DNA of 64,000 bases, from positions 3,714,501 through 3,778,500 of the forward strand of contig CALZFC010000019.1 in NCBI GenBank assembly GCA_945643635.1. The letters run 5' to 3'. Shown piece after piece: positions 1 to 15,000 of the stretch; position 1 is the first letter of the stretch; every line of letters begins with the position of its first letter. The position numbers and the translations under genes were made by a program. The notes beneath the pieces were generated by a model. That model worked only from the letters and a program-made list of their open reading frames with translations. It was not told the origin of the DNA and did no database searches. Source of the DNA: Allodiplogaster sudhausi (Eukaryota; Nematoda; Chromadorea; Rhabditida; Diplogasteridae).

Positions 1-3000
1 CATGAACGGTGTACAAAGGTCTCTTTTAGCAGCAAAATTAAGAGAGAAAAGTTCAGAAAACTGAAGCAATGAGTCCTGCCTATTATCACTAGAAAGGGAA
101 CAGTTTTCTACATGGTTTCTCTATGTACACGCAATTTTCTAGAATGTCCAGCCCGAAAAATAAATTCTAAAACGAAAATTCGGGCATGAACGGTGTACAA
201 AGGTCTCTTTTAGCAGCAAAATTAAGAGAGAAAAGTTCAGAAAACTGAAGCAATGAGTCCTGCCTATTATCACTAGAAAGGGAACAGTTTTCTACATGGT
301 TTCTCTATGTACACGCAATTTTCTAGAATGTCCAGCCCGAAAAATAAATTCTAAAACGAAAATTCGGGCATGAACGGTGTACAAAGGTCTCTTTTAGCAG
401 CAAAATTAAGAGAGAAAAGTTCAGAAAACTGAAGCAATGAGTCCTGCCTATTATCACTAGAAAGGGAACAGTTTTCTACATGGTTTCTCTATGTACACGC
501 AATTTTCTAGAATGTCCAGCCCGAAAAATAAATTCTAAAACGAAAATTCGGGCATGAACGGTGTACAAAGGTCTCTTTTAGCAGCAAAATTAAGAGAGAA
601 AAGTTCAGAAAACTGAAGCAATGAGTCCTGCCTATTATCACTAGAAAGGGAACAGTTTTCTACATGGTTTCTCTATGTACACGCAATTTTCTAGAATGTC
701 CAGCCCGAAAAATAAATTCTAAAACGAAAATTCGGGCATGAACGGTGTACAAAGGTCTCTTTTAGCAGCAAAATTAAGAGAGAAAAGTTCAGAAAACTGA
801 AGCAATGAGTCCTGCCTATTATCACTAGAAAGGGAACAGTTTTCTACATGGTTTCTCTATGTACACGCAATTTTCTAGAATGTCCAGCCCGAAAAATAAA
901 TTCTAAAACGAAAATTCGGGCATGAACGGTGTACAAAGGTCTCTTTTAGCAGCAAAATTAAGAGAGAAAAGTTCAGAAAACTGAAGCAATGAGTCCTGCC
1001 TATTATCACTAGAAAGGGAACAGTTTTCTACATGGTTTCTCTATGTACACGCAATTTTCTAGAATGTCCAGCCCGAAAAATAAATTCTAAAACGAAAATT
1101 CGGGCATGAACGGTGTACAAAGGTCTCTTTTAGCAGCAAAATTAAGAGAGAAAAGTTCAGAAAACTGAAGCAATGAGTCCTGCCTATTATCACTAGAAAG
1201 GGAACAGTTTTCTACATGGTTTCTCTATGTACACGCAATTTTCTAGAATGTCCAGCCCGAAAAATAAATTCTAAAACGAAAATTCGGGCATGAACGGTGT
1301 ACAAAGGTCTCTTTTAGCAGCAAAATTAAGAGAGAAAAGTTCAGAAAACTGAAGCAATGAGTCCTGCCTATTATCACTAGAAAGGGAACAGTTTTCTACA
1401 TGGTTTCTCTATGTACACGCAATTTTCTAGAATGTCCAGCCCGAAAAATAAATTCTAAAACGAAAATTCGGGCATGAACGGTGTACAAAGGTCTCTTTTA
1501 GCAGCAAAATTAAGAGAGAAAAGTTCAGAAAACTGAAGCAATGAGTCCTGCCTATTATCACTAGAAAGGGAACAGTTTTCTACATGGTTTCTCTATGTAC
1601 ACGCAATTTTCTAGAATGTCCAGCCCGAAAAATAAATTCTAAAACGAAAATTCGGGCATGAACGGTGTACAAAGGTCTCTTTTAGCAGCAAAATTAAGAG
1701 AGAAAAGTTCAGAAAACTGAAGCAATGAGTCCTGCCTATTATCACTAGAAAGGGAACAGTTTTCTACATGGTTTCTCTATGTACACGCAATTTTCTAGAA
1801 TGTCCAGCCCGAAAAATAAATTCTAAAACGAAAATTCGGGCATGAACGGTGTACAAAGGTCTCTTTTAGCAGCAAAATTAAGAGAGAAAAGTTCAGAAAA
1901 CTGAAGCAATGAGTCCTGCCTATTATCACTAGAAAGGGAACAGTTTTCTACATGGTTTCTCTATGTACACGCAATTTTCTAGAATGTCCAGCCCGAAAAA
2001 TAAATTCTAAAACGAAAATTCGGGCATGAACGGTGTACAAAGGTCTCTTTTAGCAGCAAAATTAAGAGAGAAAAGTTCAGAAAACTGAAGCAATGAGTCC
2101 TGCCTATTATCACTAGAAAGGGAACAGTTTTCTACATGGTTTCTCTATGTACACGCAATTTTCTAGAATGTCCAGCCCGAAAAATAAATTCTAAAACGAA
2201 AATTCGGGCATGAACGGTGTACAAAGGTCTCTTTTAGCAGCAAAATTAAGAGAGAAAAGTTCAGAAAACTGAAGCAATGAGTCCTGCCTATTATCACTAG
2301 AAAGGGAACAGTTTTCTACATGGTTTCTCTATGTACACGCAATTTTCTAGAATGTCCAGCCCGAAAAATAAATTCTAAAACGAAAATTCGGGCATGAACG
2401 GTGTACAAAGGTCTCTTTTAGCAGCAAAATTAAGAGAGAAAAGTTCAGAAAACTGAAGCAATGAGTCCTGCCTATTATCACTAGAAAGGGAACAGTTTTC
2501 TACATGGTTTCTCTATGTACACGCAATTTTCTAGAATGTCCAGCCCGAAAAATAAATTCTAAAACGAAAATTCGGGCATGAACGGTGTACAAAGGTCTCT
2601 TTTAGCAGCAAAATTAAGAGAGAAAAGTTCAGAAAACTGAAGCAATGAGTCCTGCCTATTATCACTAGAAAGGGAACAGTTTTCTACATGGTTTCTCTAT
2701 GTACACGCAATTTTCTAGAATGTCCAGCCCGAAAAATAAATTCTAAAACGAAAATTCGGGCATGAACGGTGTACAAAGGTCTCTTTTAGCAGCAAAATTA
2801 AGAGAGAAAAGTTCAGAAAACTGAAGCAATGAGTCCTGCCTATTATCACTAGAAAGGGAACAGTTTTCTACATGGTTTCTCTATGTACACGCAATTTTCT
2901 AGAATGTCCAGCCCGAAAAATAAATTCTAAAACGAAAATTCGGGCATGAACGGTGTACAAAGGTCTCTTTTAGCAGCAAAATTAAGAGAGAAAAGTTCAG

Positions 3001-6000
3001 AAAACTGAAGCAATGAGTCCTGCCTATTATCACTAGAAAGGGAACAGTTTTCTACATGGTTTCTCTATGTACACGCAATTTTCTAGAATGTCCAGCCCGA
3101 AAAATAAATTCTAAAACGAAAATTCGGGCATGAACGGTGTACAAAGGTCTCTTTTAGCAGCAAAATTAAGAGAGAAAAGTTCAGAAAACTGAAGCAATGA
3201 GTCCTGCCTATTATCACTAGAAAGGGAACAGTTTTCTACATGGTTTCTCTATGTACACGCAATTTTCTAGAATGTCCAGCCCGAAAAATAAATTCTAAAA
3301 CGAAAATTCGGGCATGAACGGTGTACAAAGGTCTCTTTTAGCAGCAAAATTAAGAGAGAAAAGTTCAGAAAACTGAAGCAATGAGTCCTGCCTATTATCA
3401 CTAGAAAGGGAACAGTTTTCTACATGGTTTCTCTATGTACACGCAATTTTCTAGAATGTCCAGCCCGAAAAATAAATTCTAAAACGAAAATTCGGGCATG
3501 AACGGTGTACAAAGGTCTCTTTTAGCAGCAAAATTAAGAGAGAAAAGTTCAGAAAACTGAAGCAATGAGTCCTGCCTATTATCACTAGAAAGGGAACAGT
3601 TTTCTACATGGTTTCTCTATGTACACGCAATTTTCTAGAATGTCCAGCCCGAAAAATAAATTCTAAAACGAAAATTCGGGCATGAACGGTGTACAAAGGT
3701 CTCTTTTAGCAGCAAAATTAAGAGAGAAAAGTTCAGAAAACTGAAGCAATGAGTCCTGCCTATTATCACTAGAAAGGGAACAGTTTTCTACATGGTTTCT
3801 CTATGTACACGCAATTTTCTAGAATGTCCAGCCCGAAAAATAAATTCTAAAACGAAAATTCGGGCATGAACGGTGTACAAAGGTCTCTTTTAGCAGCAAA
3901 ATTAAGAGAGAAAAGTTCAGAAAACTGAAGCAATGAGTCCTGCCTATTATCACTAGAAAGGGAACAGTTTTCTACATGGTTTCTCTATGTACACGCAATT
4001 TTCTAGAATGTCCAGCCCGAAAAATAAATTCTAAAACGAAAATTCGGGCATGAACGGTGTACAAAGGTCTCTTTTAGCAGCAAAATTAAGAGAGAAAAGT
4101 TCAGAAAACTGAAGCAATGAGTCCTGCCTATTATCACTAGAAAGGGAACAGTTTTCTACATGGTTTCTCTATGTACACGCAATTTTCTAGAATGTCCAGC
4201 CCGAAAAATAAATTCTAAAACGAAAATTCGGGCATGAACGGTGTACAAAGGTCTCTTTTAGCAGCAAAATTAAGAGAGAAAAGTTCAGAAAACTGAAGCA
4301 ATGAGTCCTGCCTATTATCACTAGAAAGGGAACAGTTTTCTACATGGTTTCTCTATGTACACGCAATTTTCTAGAATGTCCAGCCCGAAAAATAAATTCT
4401 AAAACGAAAATTCGGGCATGAACGGTGTACAAAGGTCTCTTTTAGCAGCAAAATTAAGAGAGAAAAGTTCAGAAAACTGAAGCAATGAGTCCTGCCTATT
4501 ATCACTAGAAAGGGAACAGTTTTCTACATGGTTTCTCTATGTACACGCAATTTTCTAGAATGTCCAGCCCGAAAAATAAATTCTAAAACGAAAATTCGGG
4601 CATGAACGGTGTACAAAGGTCTCTTTTAGCAGCAAAATTAAGAGAGAAAAGTTCAGAAAACTGAAGCAATGAGTCCTGCCTATTATCACTAGAAAGGGAA
4701 CAGTTTTCTACATGGTTTCTCTATGTACACGCAATTTTCTAGAATGTCCAGCCCGAAAAATAAATTCTAAAACGAAAATTCGGGCATGAACGGTGTACAA
4801 AGGTCTCTTTTAGCAGCAAAATTAAGAGAGAAAAGTTCAGAAAACTGAAGCAATGAGTCCTGCCTATTATCACTAGAAAGGGAACAGTTTTCTACATGGT
4901 TTCTCTATGTACACGCAATTTTCTAGAATGTCCAGCCCGAAAAATAAATTCTAAAACGAAAATTCGGGCATGAACGGTGTACAAAGGTCTCTTTTAGCAG
5001 CAAAATTAAGAGAGAAAAGTTCAGAAAACTGAAGCAATGAGTCCTGCCTATTATCACTAGAAAGGGAACAGTTTTCTACATGGTTTCTCTATGTACACGC
5101 AATTTTCTAGAATGTCCAGCCCGAAAAATAAATTCTAAAACGAAAATTCGGGCATGAACGGTGTACAAAGGTCTCTTTTAGCAGCAAAATTAAGAGAGAA
5201 AAGTTCAGAAAACTGAAGCAATGAGTCCTGCCTATTATCACTAGAAAGGGAACAGTTTTCTACATGGTTTCTCTATGTACACGCAATTTTCTAGAATGTC
5301 CAGCCCGAAAAATAAATTCTAAAACGAAAATTCGGGCATGAACGGTGTACAAAGGTCTCTTTTAGCAGCAAAATTAAGAGAGAAAAGTTCAGAAAACTGA
5401 AGCAATGAGTCCTGCCTATTATCACTAGAAAGGGAACAGTTTTCTACATGGTTTCTCTATGTACACGCAATTTTCTAGAATGTCCAGCCCGAAAAATAAA
5501 TTCTAAAACGAAAATTCGGGCATGAACGGTGTACAAAGGTCTCTTTTAGCAGCAAAATTAAGAGAGAAAAGTTCAGAAAACTGAAGCAATGAGTCCTGCC
5601 TATTATCACTAGAAAGGGAACAGTTTTCTACATGGTTTCTCTATGTACACGCAATTTTCTAGAATGTCCAGCCCGAAAAATAAATTCTAAAACGAAAATT
5701 CGGGCATGAACGGTGTACAAAGGTCTCTTTTAGCAGCAAAATTAAGAGAGAAAAGTTCAGAAAACTGAAGCAATGAGTCCTGCCTATTATCACTAGAAAG
5801 GGAACAGTTTTCTACATGGTTTCTCTATGTACACGCAATTTTCTAGAATGTCCAGCCCGAAAAATAAATTCTAAAACGAAAATTCGGGCATGAACGGTGT
5901 ACAAAGGTCTCTTTTAGCAGCAAAATTAAGAGAGAAAAGTTCAGAAAACTGAAGCAATGAGTCCTGCCTATTATCACTAGAAAGGGAACAGTTTTCTACA

Positions 6001-9000
6001 TGGTTTCTCTATGTACACGCAATTTTCTAGAATGTCCAGCCCGAAAAATAAATTCTAAAACGAAAATTCGGGCATGAACGGTGTACAAAGGTCTCTTTTA
6101 GCAGCAAAATTAAGAGAGAAAAGTTCAGAAAACTGAAGCAATGAGTCCTGCCTATTATCACTAGAAAGGGAACAGTTTTCTACATGGTTTCTCTATGTAC
6201 ACGCAATTTTCTAGAATGTCCAGCCCGAAAAATAAATTCTAAAACGAAAATTCGGGCATGAACGGTGTACAAAGGTCTCTTTTAGCAGCAAAATTAAGAG
6301 AGAAAAGTTCAGAAAACTGAAGCAATGAGTCCTGCCTATTATCACTAGAAAGGGAACAGTTTTCTACATGGTTTCTCTATGTACACGCAATTTTCTAGAA
6401 TGTCCAGCCCGAAAAATAAATTCTAAAACGAAAATTCGGGCATGAACGGTGTACAAAGGTCTCTTTTAGCAGCAAAATTAAGAGAGAAAAGTTCAGAAAA
6501 CTGAAGCAATGAGTCCTGCCTATTATCACTAGAAAGGGAACAGTTTTCTACATGGTTTCTCTATGTACACGCAATTTTCTAGAATGTCCAGCCCGAAAAA
6601 TAAATTCTAAAACGAAAATTCGGGCATGAACGGTGTACAAAGGTCTCTTTTAGCAGCAAAATTAAGAGAGAAAAGTTCAGAAAACTGAAGCAATGAGTCC
6701 TGCCTATTATCACTAGAAAGGGAACAGTTTTCTACATGGTTTCTCTATGTACACGCAATTTTCTAGAATGTCCAGCCCGAAAAATAAATTCTAAAACGAA
6801 AATTCGGGCATGAACGGTGTACAAAGGTCTCTTTTAGCAGCAAAATTAAGAGAGAAAAGTTCAGAAAACTGAAGCAATGAGTCCTGCCTATTATCACTAG
6901 AAAGGGAACAGTTTTCTACATGGTTTCTCTATGTACACGCAATTTTCTAGAATGTCCAGCCCGAAAAATAAATTCTAAAACGAAAATTCGGGCATGAACG
7001 GTGTACAAAGGTCTCTTTTAGCAGCAAAATTAAGAGAGAAAAGTTCAGAAAACTGAAGCAATGAGTCCTGCCTATTATCACTAGAAAGGGAACAGTTTTC
7101 TACATGGTTTCTCTATGTACACGCAATTTTCTAGAATGTCCAGCCCGAAAAATAAATTCTAAAACGAAAATTCGGGCATGAACGGTGTACAAAGGTCTCT
7201 TTTAGCAGCAAAATTAAGAGAGAAAAGTTCAGAAAACTGAAGCAATGAGTCCTGCCTATTATCACTAGAAAGGGAACAGTTTTCTACATGGTTTCTCTAT
7301 GTACACGCAATTTTCTAGAATGTCCAGCCCGAAAAATAAATTCTAAAACGAAAATTCGGGCATGAACGGTGTACAAAGGTCTCTTTTAGCAGCAAAATTA
7401 AGAGAGAAAAGTTCAGAAAACTGAAGCAATGAGTCCTGCCTATTATCACTAGAAAGGGAACAGTTTTCTACATGGTTTCTCTATGTACACGCAATTTTCT
7501 AGAATGTCCAGCCCGAAAAATAAATTCTAAAACGAAAATTCGGGCATGAACGGTGTACAAAGGTCTCTTTTAGCAGCAAAATTAAGAGAGAAAAGTTCAG
7601 AAAACTGAAGCAATGAGTCCTGCCTATTATCACTAGAAAGGGAACAGTTTTCTACATGGTTTCTCTATGTACACGCAATTTTCTAGAATGTCCAGCCCGA
7701 AAAATAAATTCTAAAACGAAAATTCGGGCATGAACGGTGTACAAAGGTCTCTTTTAGCAGCAAAATTAAGAGAGAAAAGTTCAGAAAACTGAAGCAATGA
7801 GTCCTGCCTATTATCACTAGAAAGGGAACAGTTTTCTACATGGTTTCTCTATGTACACGCAATTTTCTAGAATGTCCAGCCCGAAAAATAAATTCTAAAA
7901 CGAAAATTCGGGCATGAACGGTGTACAAAGGTCTCTTTTAGCAGCAAAATTAAGAGAGAAAAGTTCAGAAAACTGAAGCAATGAGTCCTGCCTATTATCA
8001 CTAGAAAGGGAACAGTTTTCTACATGGTTTCTCTATGTACACGCAATTTTCTAGAATGTCCAGCCCGAAAAATAAATTCTAAAACGAAAATTCGGGCATG
8101 AACGGTGTACAAAGGTCTCTTTTAGCAGCAAAATTAAGAGAGAAAAGTTCAGAAAACTGAAGCAATGAGTCCTGCCTATTATCACTAGAAAGGGAACAGT
8201 TTTCTACATGGTTTCTCTATGTACACGCAATTTTCTAGAATGTCCAGCCCGAAAAATAAATTCTAAAACGAAAATTCGGGCATGAACGGTGTACAAAGGT
8301 CTCTTTTAGCAGCAAAATTAAGAGAGAAAAGTTCAGAAAACTGAAGCAATGAGTCCTGCCTATTATCACTAGAAAGGGAACAGTTTTCTACATGGTTTCT
8401 CTATGTACACGCAATTTTCTAGAATGTCCAGCCCGAAAAATAAATTCTAAAACGAAAATTCGGGCATGAACGGTGTACAAAGGTCTCTTTTAGCAGCAAA
8501 ATTAAGAGAGAAAAGTTCAGAAAACTGAAGCAATGAGTCCTGCCTATTATCACTAGAAAGGGAACAGTTTTCTACATGGTTTCTCTATGTACACGCAATT
8601 TTCTAGAATGTCCAGCCCGAAAAATAAATTCTAAAACGAAAATTCGGGCATGAACGGTGTACAAAGGTCTCTTTTAGCAGCAAAATTAAGAGAGAAAAGT
8701 TCAGAAAACTGAAGCAATGAGTCCTGCCTATTATCACTAGAAAGGGAACAGTTTTCTACATGGTTTCTCTATGTACACGCAATTTTCTAGAATGTCCAGC
8801 CCGAAAAATAAATTCTAAAACGAAAATTCGGGCATGAACGGTGTACAAAGGTCTCTTTTAGCAGCAAAATTAAGAGAGAAAAGTTCAGAAAACTGAAGCA
8901 ATGAGTCCTGCCTATTATCACTAGAAAGGGAACAGTTTTCTACATGGTTTCTCTATGTACACGCAATTTTCTAGAATGTCCAGCCCGAAAAATAAATTCT

Positions 9001-12000
9001 AAAACGAAAATTCGGGCATGAACGGTGTACAAAGGTCTCTTTTAGCAGCAAAATTAAGAGAGAAAAGTTCAGAAAACTGAAGCAATGAGTCCTGCCTATT
9101 ATCACTAGAAAGGGAACAGTTTTCTACATGGTTTCTCTATGTACACGCAATTTTCTAGAATGTCCAGCCCGAAAAATAAATTCTAAAACGAAAATTCGGG
9201 CATGAACGGTGTACAAAGGTCTCTTTTAGCAGCAAAATTAAGAGAGAAAAGTTCAGAAAACTGAAGCAATGAGTCCTGCCTATTATCACTAGAAAGGGAA
9301 CAGTTTTCTACATGGTTTCTCTATGTACACGCAATTTTCTAGAATGTCCAGCCCGAAAAATAAATTCTAAAACGAAAATTCGGGCATGAACGGTGTACAA
9401 AGGTCTCTTTTAGCAGCAAAATTAAGAGAGAAAAGTTCAGAAAACTGAAGCAATGAGTCCTGCCTATTATCACTAGAAAGGGAACAGTTTTCTACATGGT
9501 TTCTCTATGTACACGCAATTTTCTAGAATGTCCAGCCCGAAAAATAAATTCTAAAACGAAAATTCGGGCATGAACGGTGTACAAAGGTCTCTTTTAGCAG
9601 CAAAATTAAGAGAGAAAAGTTCAGAAAACTGAAGCAATGAGTCCTGCCTATTATCACTAGAAAGGGAACAGTTTTCTACATGGTTTCTCTATGTACACGC
9701 AATTTTCTAGAATGTCCAGCCCGAAAAATAAATTCTAAAACGAAAATTCGGGCATGAACGGTGTACAAAGGTCTCTTTTAGCAGCAAAATTAAGAGAGAA
9801 AAGTTCAGAAAACTGAAGCAATGAGTCCTGCCTATTATCACTAGAAAGGGAACAGTTTTCTACATGGTTTCTCTATGTACACGCAATTTTCTAGAATGTC
9901 CAGCCCGAAAAATAAATTCTAAAACGAAAATTCGGGCATGAACGGTGTACAAAGGTCTCTTTTAGCAGCAAAATTAAGAGAGAAAAGTTCAGAAAACTGA
10001 AGCAATGAGTCCTGCCTATTATCACTAGAAAGGGAACAGTTTTCTACATGGTTTCTCTATGTACACGCAATTTTCTAGAATGTCCAGCCCGAAAAATAAA
10101 TTCTAAAACGAAAATTCGGGCATGAACGGTGTACAAAGGTCTCTTTTAGCAGCAAAATTAAGAGAGAAAAGTTCAGAAAACTGAAGCAATGAGTCCTGCC
10201 TATTATCACTAGAAAGGGAACAGTTTTCTACATGGTTTCTCTATGTACACGCAATTTTCTAGAATGTCCAGCCCGAAAAATAAATTCTAAAACGAAAATT
10301 CGGGCATGAACGGTGTACAAAGGTCTCTTTTAGCAGCAAAATTAAGAGAGAAAAGTTCAGAAAACTGAAGCAATGAGTCCTGCCTATTATCACTAGAAAG
10401 GGAACAGTTTTCTACATGGTTTCTCTATGTACACGCAATTTTCTAGAATGTCCAGCCCGAAAAATAAATTCTAAAACGAAAATTCGGGCATGAACGGTGT
10501 ACAAAGGTCTCTTTTAGCAGCAAAATTAAGAGAGAAAAGTTCAGAAAACTGAAGCAATGAGTCCTGCCTATTATCACTAGAAAGGGAACAGTTTTCTACA
10601 TGGTTTCTCTATGTACACGCAATTTTCTAGAATGTCCAGCCCGAAAAATAAATTCTAAAACGAAAATTCGGGCATGAACGGTGTACAAAGGTCTCTTTTA
10701 GCAGCAAAATTAAGAGAGAAAAGTTCAGAAAACTGAAGCAATGAGTCCTGCCTATTATCACTAGAAAGGGAACAGTTTTCTACATGGTTTCTCTATGTAC
10801 ACGCAATTTTCTAGAATGTCCAGCCCGAAAAATAAATTCTAAAACGAAAATTCGGGCATGAACGGTGTACAAAGGTCTCTTTTAGCAGCAAAATTAAGAG
10901 AGAAAAGTTCAGAAAACTGAAGCAATGAGTCCTGCCTATTATCACTAGAAAGGGAACAGTTTTCTACATGGTTTCTCTATGTACACGCAATTTTCTAGAA
11001 TGTCCAGCCCGAAAAATAAATTCTAAAACGAAAATTCGGGCATGAACGGTGTACAAAGGTCTCTTTTAGCAGCAAAATTAAGAGAGAAAAGTTCAGAAAA
11101 CTGAAGCAATGAGTCCTGCCTATTATCACTAGAAAGGGAACAGTTTTCTACATGGTTTCTCTATGTACACGCAATTTTCTAGAATGTCCAGCCCGAAAAA
11201 TAAATTCTAAAACGAAAATTCGGGCATGAACGGTGTACAAAGGTCTCTTTTAGCAGCAAAATTAAGAGAGAAAAGTTCAGAAAACTGAAGCAATGAGTCC
11301 TGCCTATTATCACTAGAAAGGGAACAGTTTTCTACATGGTTTCTCTATGTACACGCAATTTTCTAGAATGTCCAGCCCGAAAAATAAATTCTAAAACGAA
11401 AATTCGGGCATGAACGGTGTACAAAGGTCTCTTTTAGCAGCAAAATTAAGAGAGAAAAGTTCAGAAAACTGAAGCAATGAGTCCTGCCTATTATCACTAG
11501 AAAGGGAACAGTTTTCTACATGGTTTCTCTATGTACACGCAATTTTCTAGAATGTCCAGCCCGAAAAATAAATTCTAAAACGAAAATTCGGGCATGAACG
11601 GTGTACAAAGGTCTCTTTTAGCAGCAAAATTAAGAGAGAAAAGTTCAGAAAACTGAAGCAATGAGTCCTGCCTATTATCACTAGAAAGGGAACAGTTTTC
11701 TACATGGTTTCTCTATGTACACGCAATTTTCTAGAATGTCCAGCCCGAAAAATAAATTCTAAAACGAAAATTCGGGCATGAACGGTGTACAAAGGTCTCT
11801 TTTAGCAGCAAAATTAAGAGAGAAAAGTTCAGAAAACTGAAGCAATGAGTCCTGCCTATTATCACTAGAAAGGGAACAGTTTTCTACATGGTTTCTCTAT
11901 GTACACGCAATTTTCTAGAATGTCCAGCCCGAAAAATAAATTCTAAAACGAAAATTCGGGCATGAACGGTGTACAAAGGTCTCTTTTAGCAGCAAAATTA

Positions 12001-15000
12001 AGAGAGAAAAGTTCAGAAAACTGAAGCAATGAGTCCTGCCTATTATCACTAGAAAGGGAACAGTTTTCTACATGGTTTCTCTATGTACACGCAATTTTCT
12101 AGAATGTCCAGCCCGAAAAATAAATTCTAAAACGAAAATTCGGGCATGAACGGTGTACAAAGGTCTCTTTTAGCAGCAAAATTAAGAGAGAAAAGTTCAG
12201 AAAACTGAAGCAATGAGTCCTGCCTATTATCACTAGAAAGGGAACAGTTTTCTACATGGTTTCTCTATGTACACGCAATTTTCTAGAATGTCCAGCCCGA
12301 AAAATAAATTCTAAAACGAAAATTCGGGCATGAACGGTGTACAAAGGTCTCTTTTAGCAGCAAAATTAAGAGAGAAAAGTTCAGAAAACTGAAGCAATGA
12401 GTCCTGCCTATTATCACTAGAAAGGGAACAGTTTTCTACATGGTTTCTCTATGTACACGCAATTTTCTAGAATGTCCAGCCCGAAAAATAAATTCTAAAA
12501 CGAAAATTCGGGCATGAACGGTGTACAAAGGTCTCTTTTAGCAGCAAAATTAAGAGAGAAAAGTTCAGAAAACTGAAGCAATGAGTCCTGCCTATTATCA
12601 CTAGAAAGGGAACAGTTTTCTACATGGTTTCTCTATGTACACGCAATTTTCTAGAATGTCCAGCCCGAAAAATAAATTCTAAAACGAAAATTCGGGCATG
12701 AACGGTGTACAAAGGTCTCTTTTAGCAGCAAAATTAAGAGAGAAAAGTTCAGAAAACTGAAGCAATGAGTCCTGCCTATTATCACTAGAAAGGGAACAGT
12801 TTTCTACATGGTTTCTCTATGTACACGCAATTTTCTAGAATGTCCAGCCCGAAAAATAAATTCTAAAACGAAAATTCGGGCATGAACGGTGTACAAAGGT
12901 CTCTTTTAGCAGCAAAATTAAGAGAGAAAAGTTCAGAAAACTGAAGCAATGAGTCCTGCCTATTATCACTAGAAAGGGAACAGTTTTCTACATGGTTTCT
13001 CTATGTACACGCAATTTTCTAGAATGTCCAGCCCGAAAAATAAATTCTAAAACGAAAATTCGGGCATGAACGGTGTACAAAGGTCTCTTTTAGCAGCAAA
13101 ATTAAGAGAGAAAAGTTCAGAAAACTGAAGCAATGAGTCCTGCCTATTATCACTAGAAAGGGAACAGTTTTCTACATGGTTTCTCTATGTACACGCAATT
13201 TTCTAGAATGTCCAGCCCGAAAAATAAATTCTAAAACGAAAATTCGGGCATGAACGGTGTACAAAGGTCTCTTTTAGCAGCAAAATTAAGAGAGAAAAGT
13301 TCAGAAAACTGAAGCAATGAGTCCTGCCTATTATCACTAGAAAGGGAACAGTTTTCTACATGGTTTCTCTATGTACACGCAATTTTCTAGAATGTCCAGC
13401 CCGAAAAATAAATTCTAAAACGAAAATTCGGGCATGAACGGTGTACAAAGGTCTCTTTTAGCAGCAAAATTAAGAGAGAAAAGTTCAGAAAACTGAAGCA
13501 ATGAGTCCTGCCTATTATCACTAGAAAGGGAACAGTTTTCTACATGGTTTCTCTATGTACACGCAATTTTCTAGAATGTCCAGCCCGAAAAATAAATTCT
13601 AAAACGAAAATTCGGGCATGAACGGTGTACAAAGGTCTCTTTTAGCAGCAAAATTAAGAGAGAAAAGTTCAGAAAACTGAAGCAATGAGTCCTGCCTATT
13701 ATCACTAGAAAGGGAACAGTTTTCTACATGGTTTCTCTATGTACACGCAATTTTCTAGAATGTCCAGCCCGAAAAATAAATTCTAAAACGAAAATTCGGG
13801 CATGAACGGTGTACAAAGGTCTCTTTTAGCAGCAAAATTAAGAGAGAAAAGTTCAGAAAACTGAAGCAATGAGTCCTGCCTATTATCACTAGAAAGGGAA
13901 CAGTTTTCTACATGGTTTCTCTATGTACACGCAATTTTCTAGAATGTCCAGCCCGAAAAATAAATTCTAAAACGAAAATTCGGGCATGAACGGTGTACAA
14001 AGGTCTCTTTTAGCAGCAAAATTAAGAGAGAAAAGTTCAGAAAACTGAAGCAATGAGTCCTGCCTATTATCACTAGAAAGGGAACAGTTTTCTACATGGT
14101 TTCTCTATGTACACGCAATTTTCTAGAATGTCCAGCCCGAAAAATAAATTCTAAAACGAAAATTCGGGCATGAACGGTGTACAAAGGTCTCTTTTAGCAG
14201 CAAAATTAAGAGAGAAAAGTTCAGAAAACTGAAGCAATGAGTCCTGCCTATTATCACTAGAAAGGGAACAGTTTTCTACATGGTTTCTCTATGTACACGC
14301 AATTTTCTAGAATGTCCAGCCCGAAAAATAAATTCTAAAACGAAAATTCGGGCATGAACGGTGTACAAAGGTCTCTTTTAGCAGCAAAATTAAGAGAGAA
14401 AAGTTCAGAAAACTGAAGCAATGAGTCCTGCCTATTATCACTAGAAAGGGAACAGTTTTCTACATGGTTTCTCTATGTACACGCAATTTTCTAGAATGTC
14501 CAGCCCGAAAAATAAATTCTAAAACGAAAATTCGGGCATGAACGGTGTACAAAGGTCTCTTTTAGCAGCAAAATTAAGAGAGAAAAGTTCAGAAAACTGA
14601 AGCAATGAGTCCTGCCTATTATCACTAGAAAGGGAACAGTTTTCTACATGGTTTCTCTATGTACACGCAATTTTCTAGAATGTCCAGCCCGAAAAATAAA
14701 TTCTAAAACGAAAATTCGGGCATGAACGGTGTACAAAGGTCTCTTTTAGCAGCAAAATTAAGAGAGAAAAGTTCAGAAAACTGAAGCAATGAGTCCTGCC
14801 TATTATCACTAGAAAGGGAACAGTTTTCTACATGGTTTCTCTATGTACACGCAATTTTCTAGAATGTCCAGCCCGAAAAATAAATTCTAAAACGAAAATT
14901 CGGGCATGAACGGTGTACAAAGGTCTCTTTTAGCAGCAAAATTAAGAGAGAAAAGTTCAGAAAACTGAAGCAATGAGTCCTGCCTATTATCACTAGAAAG

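Noticed and set aside
160..205. CENP-B box in the satellite monomer
   Set aside because: Fragments TTCG and CGG are present, but the spacing and the central A of the consensus are not met on either strand.
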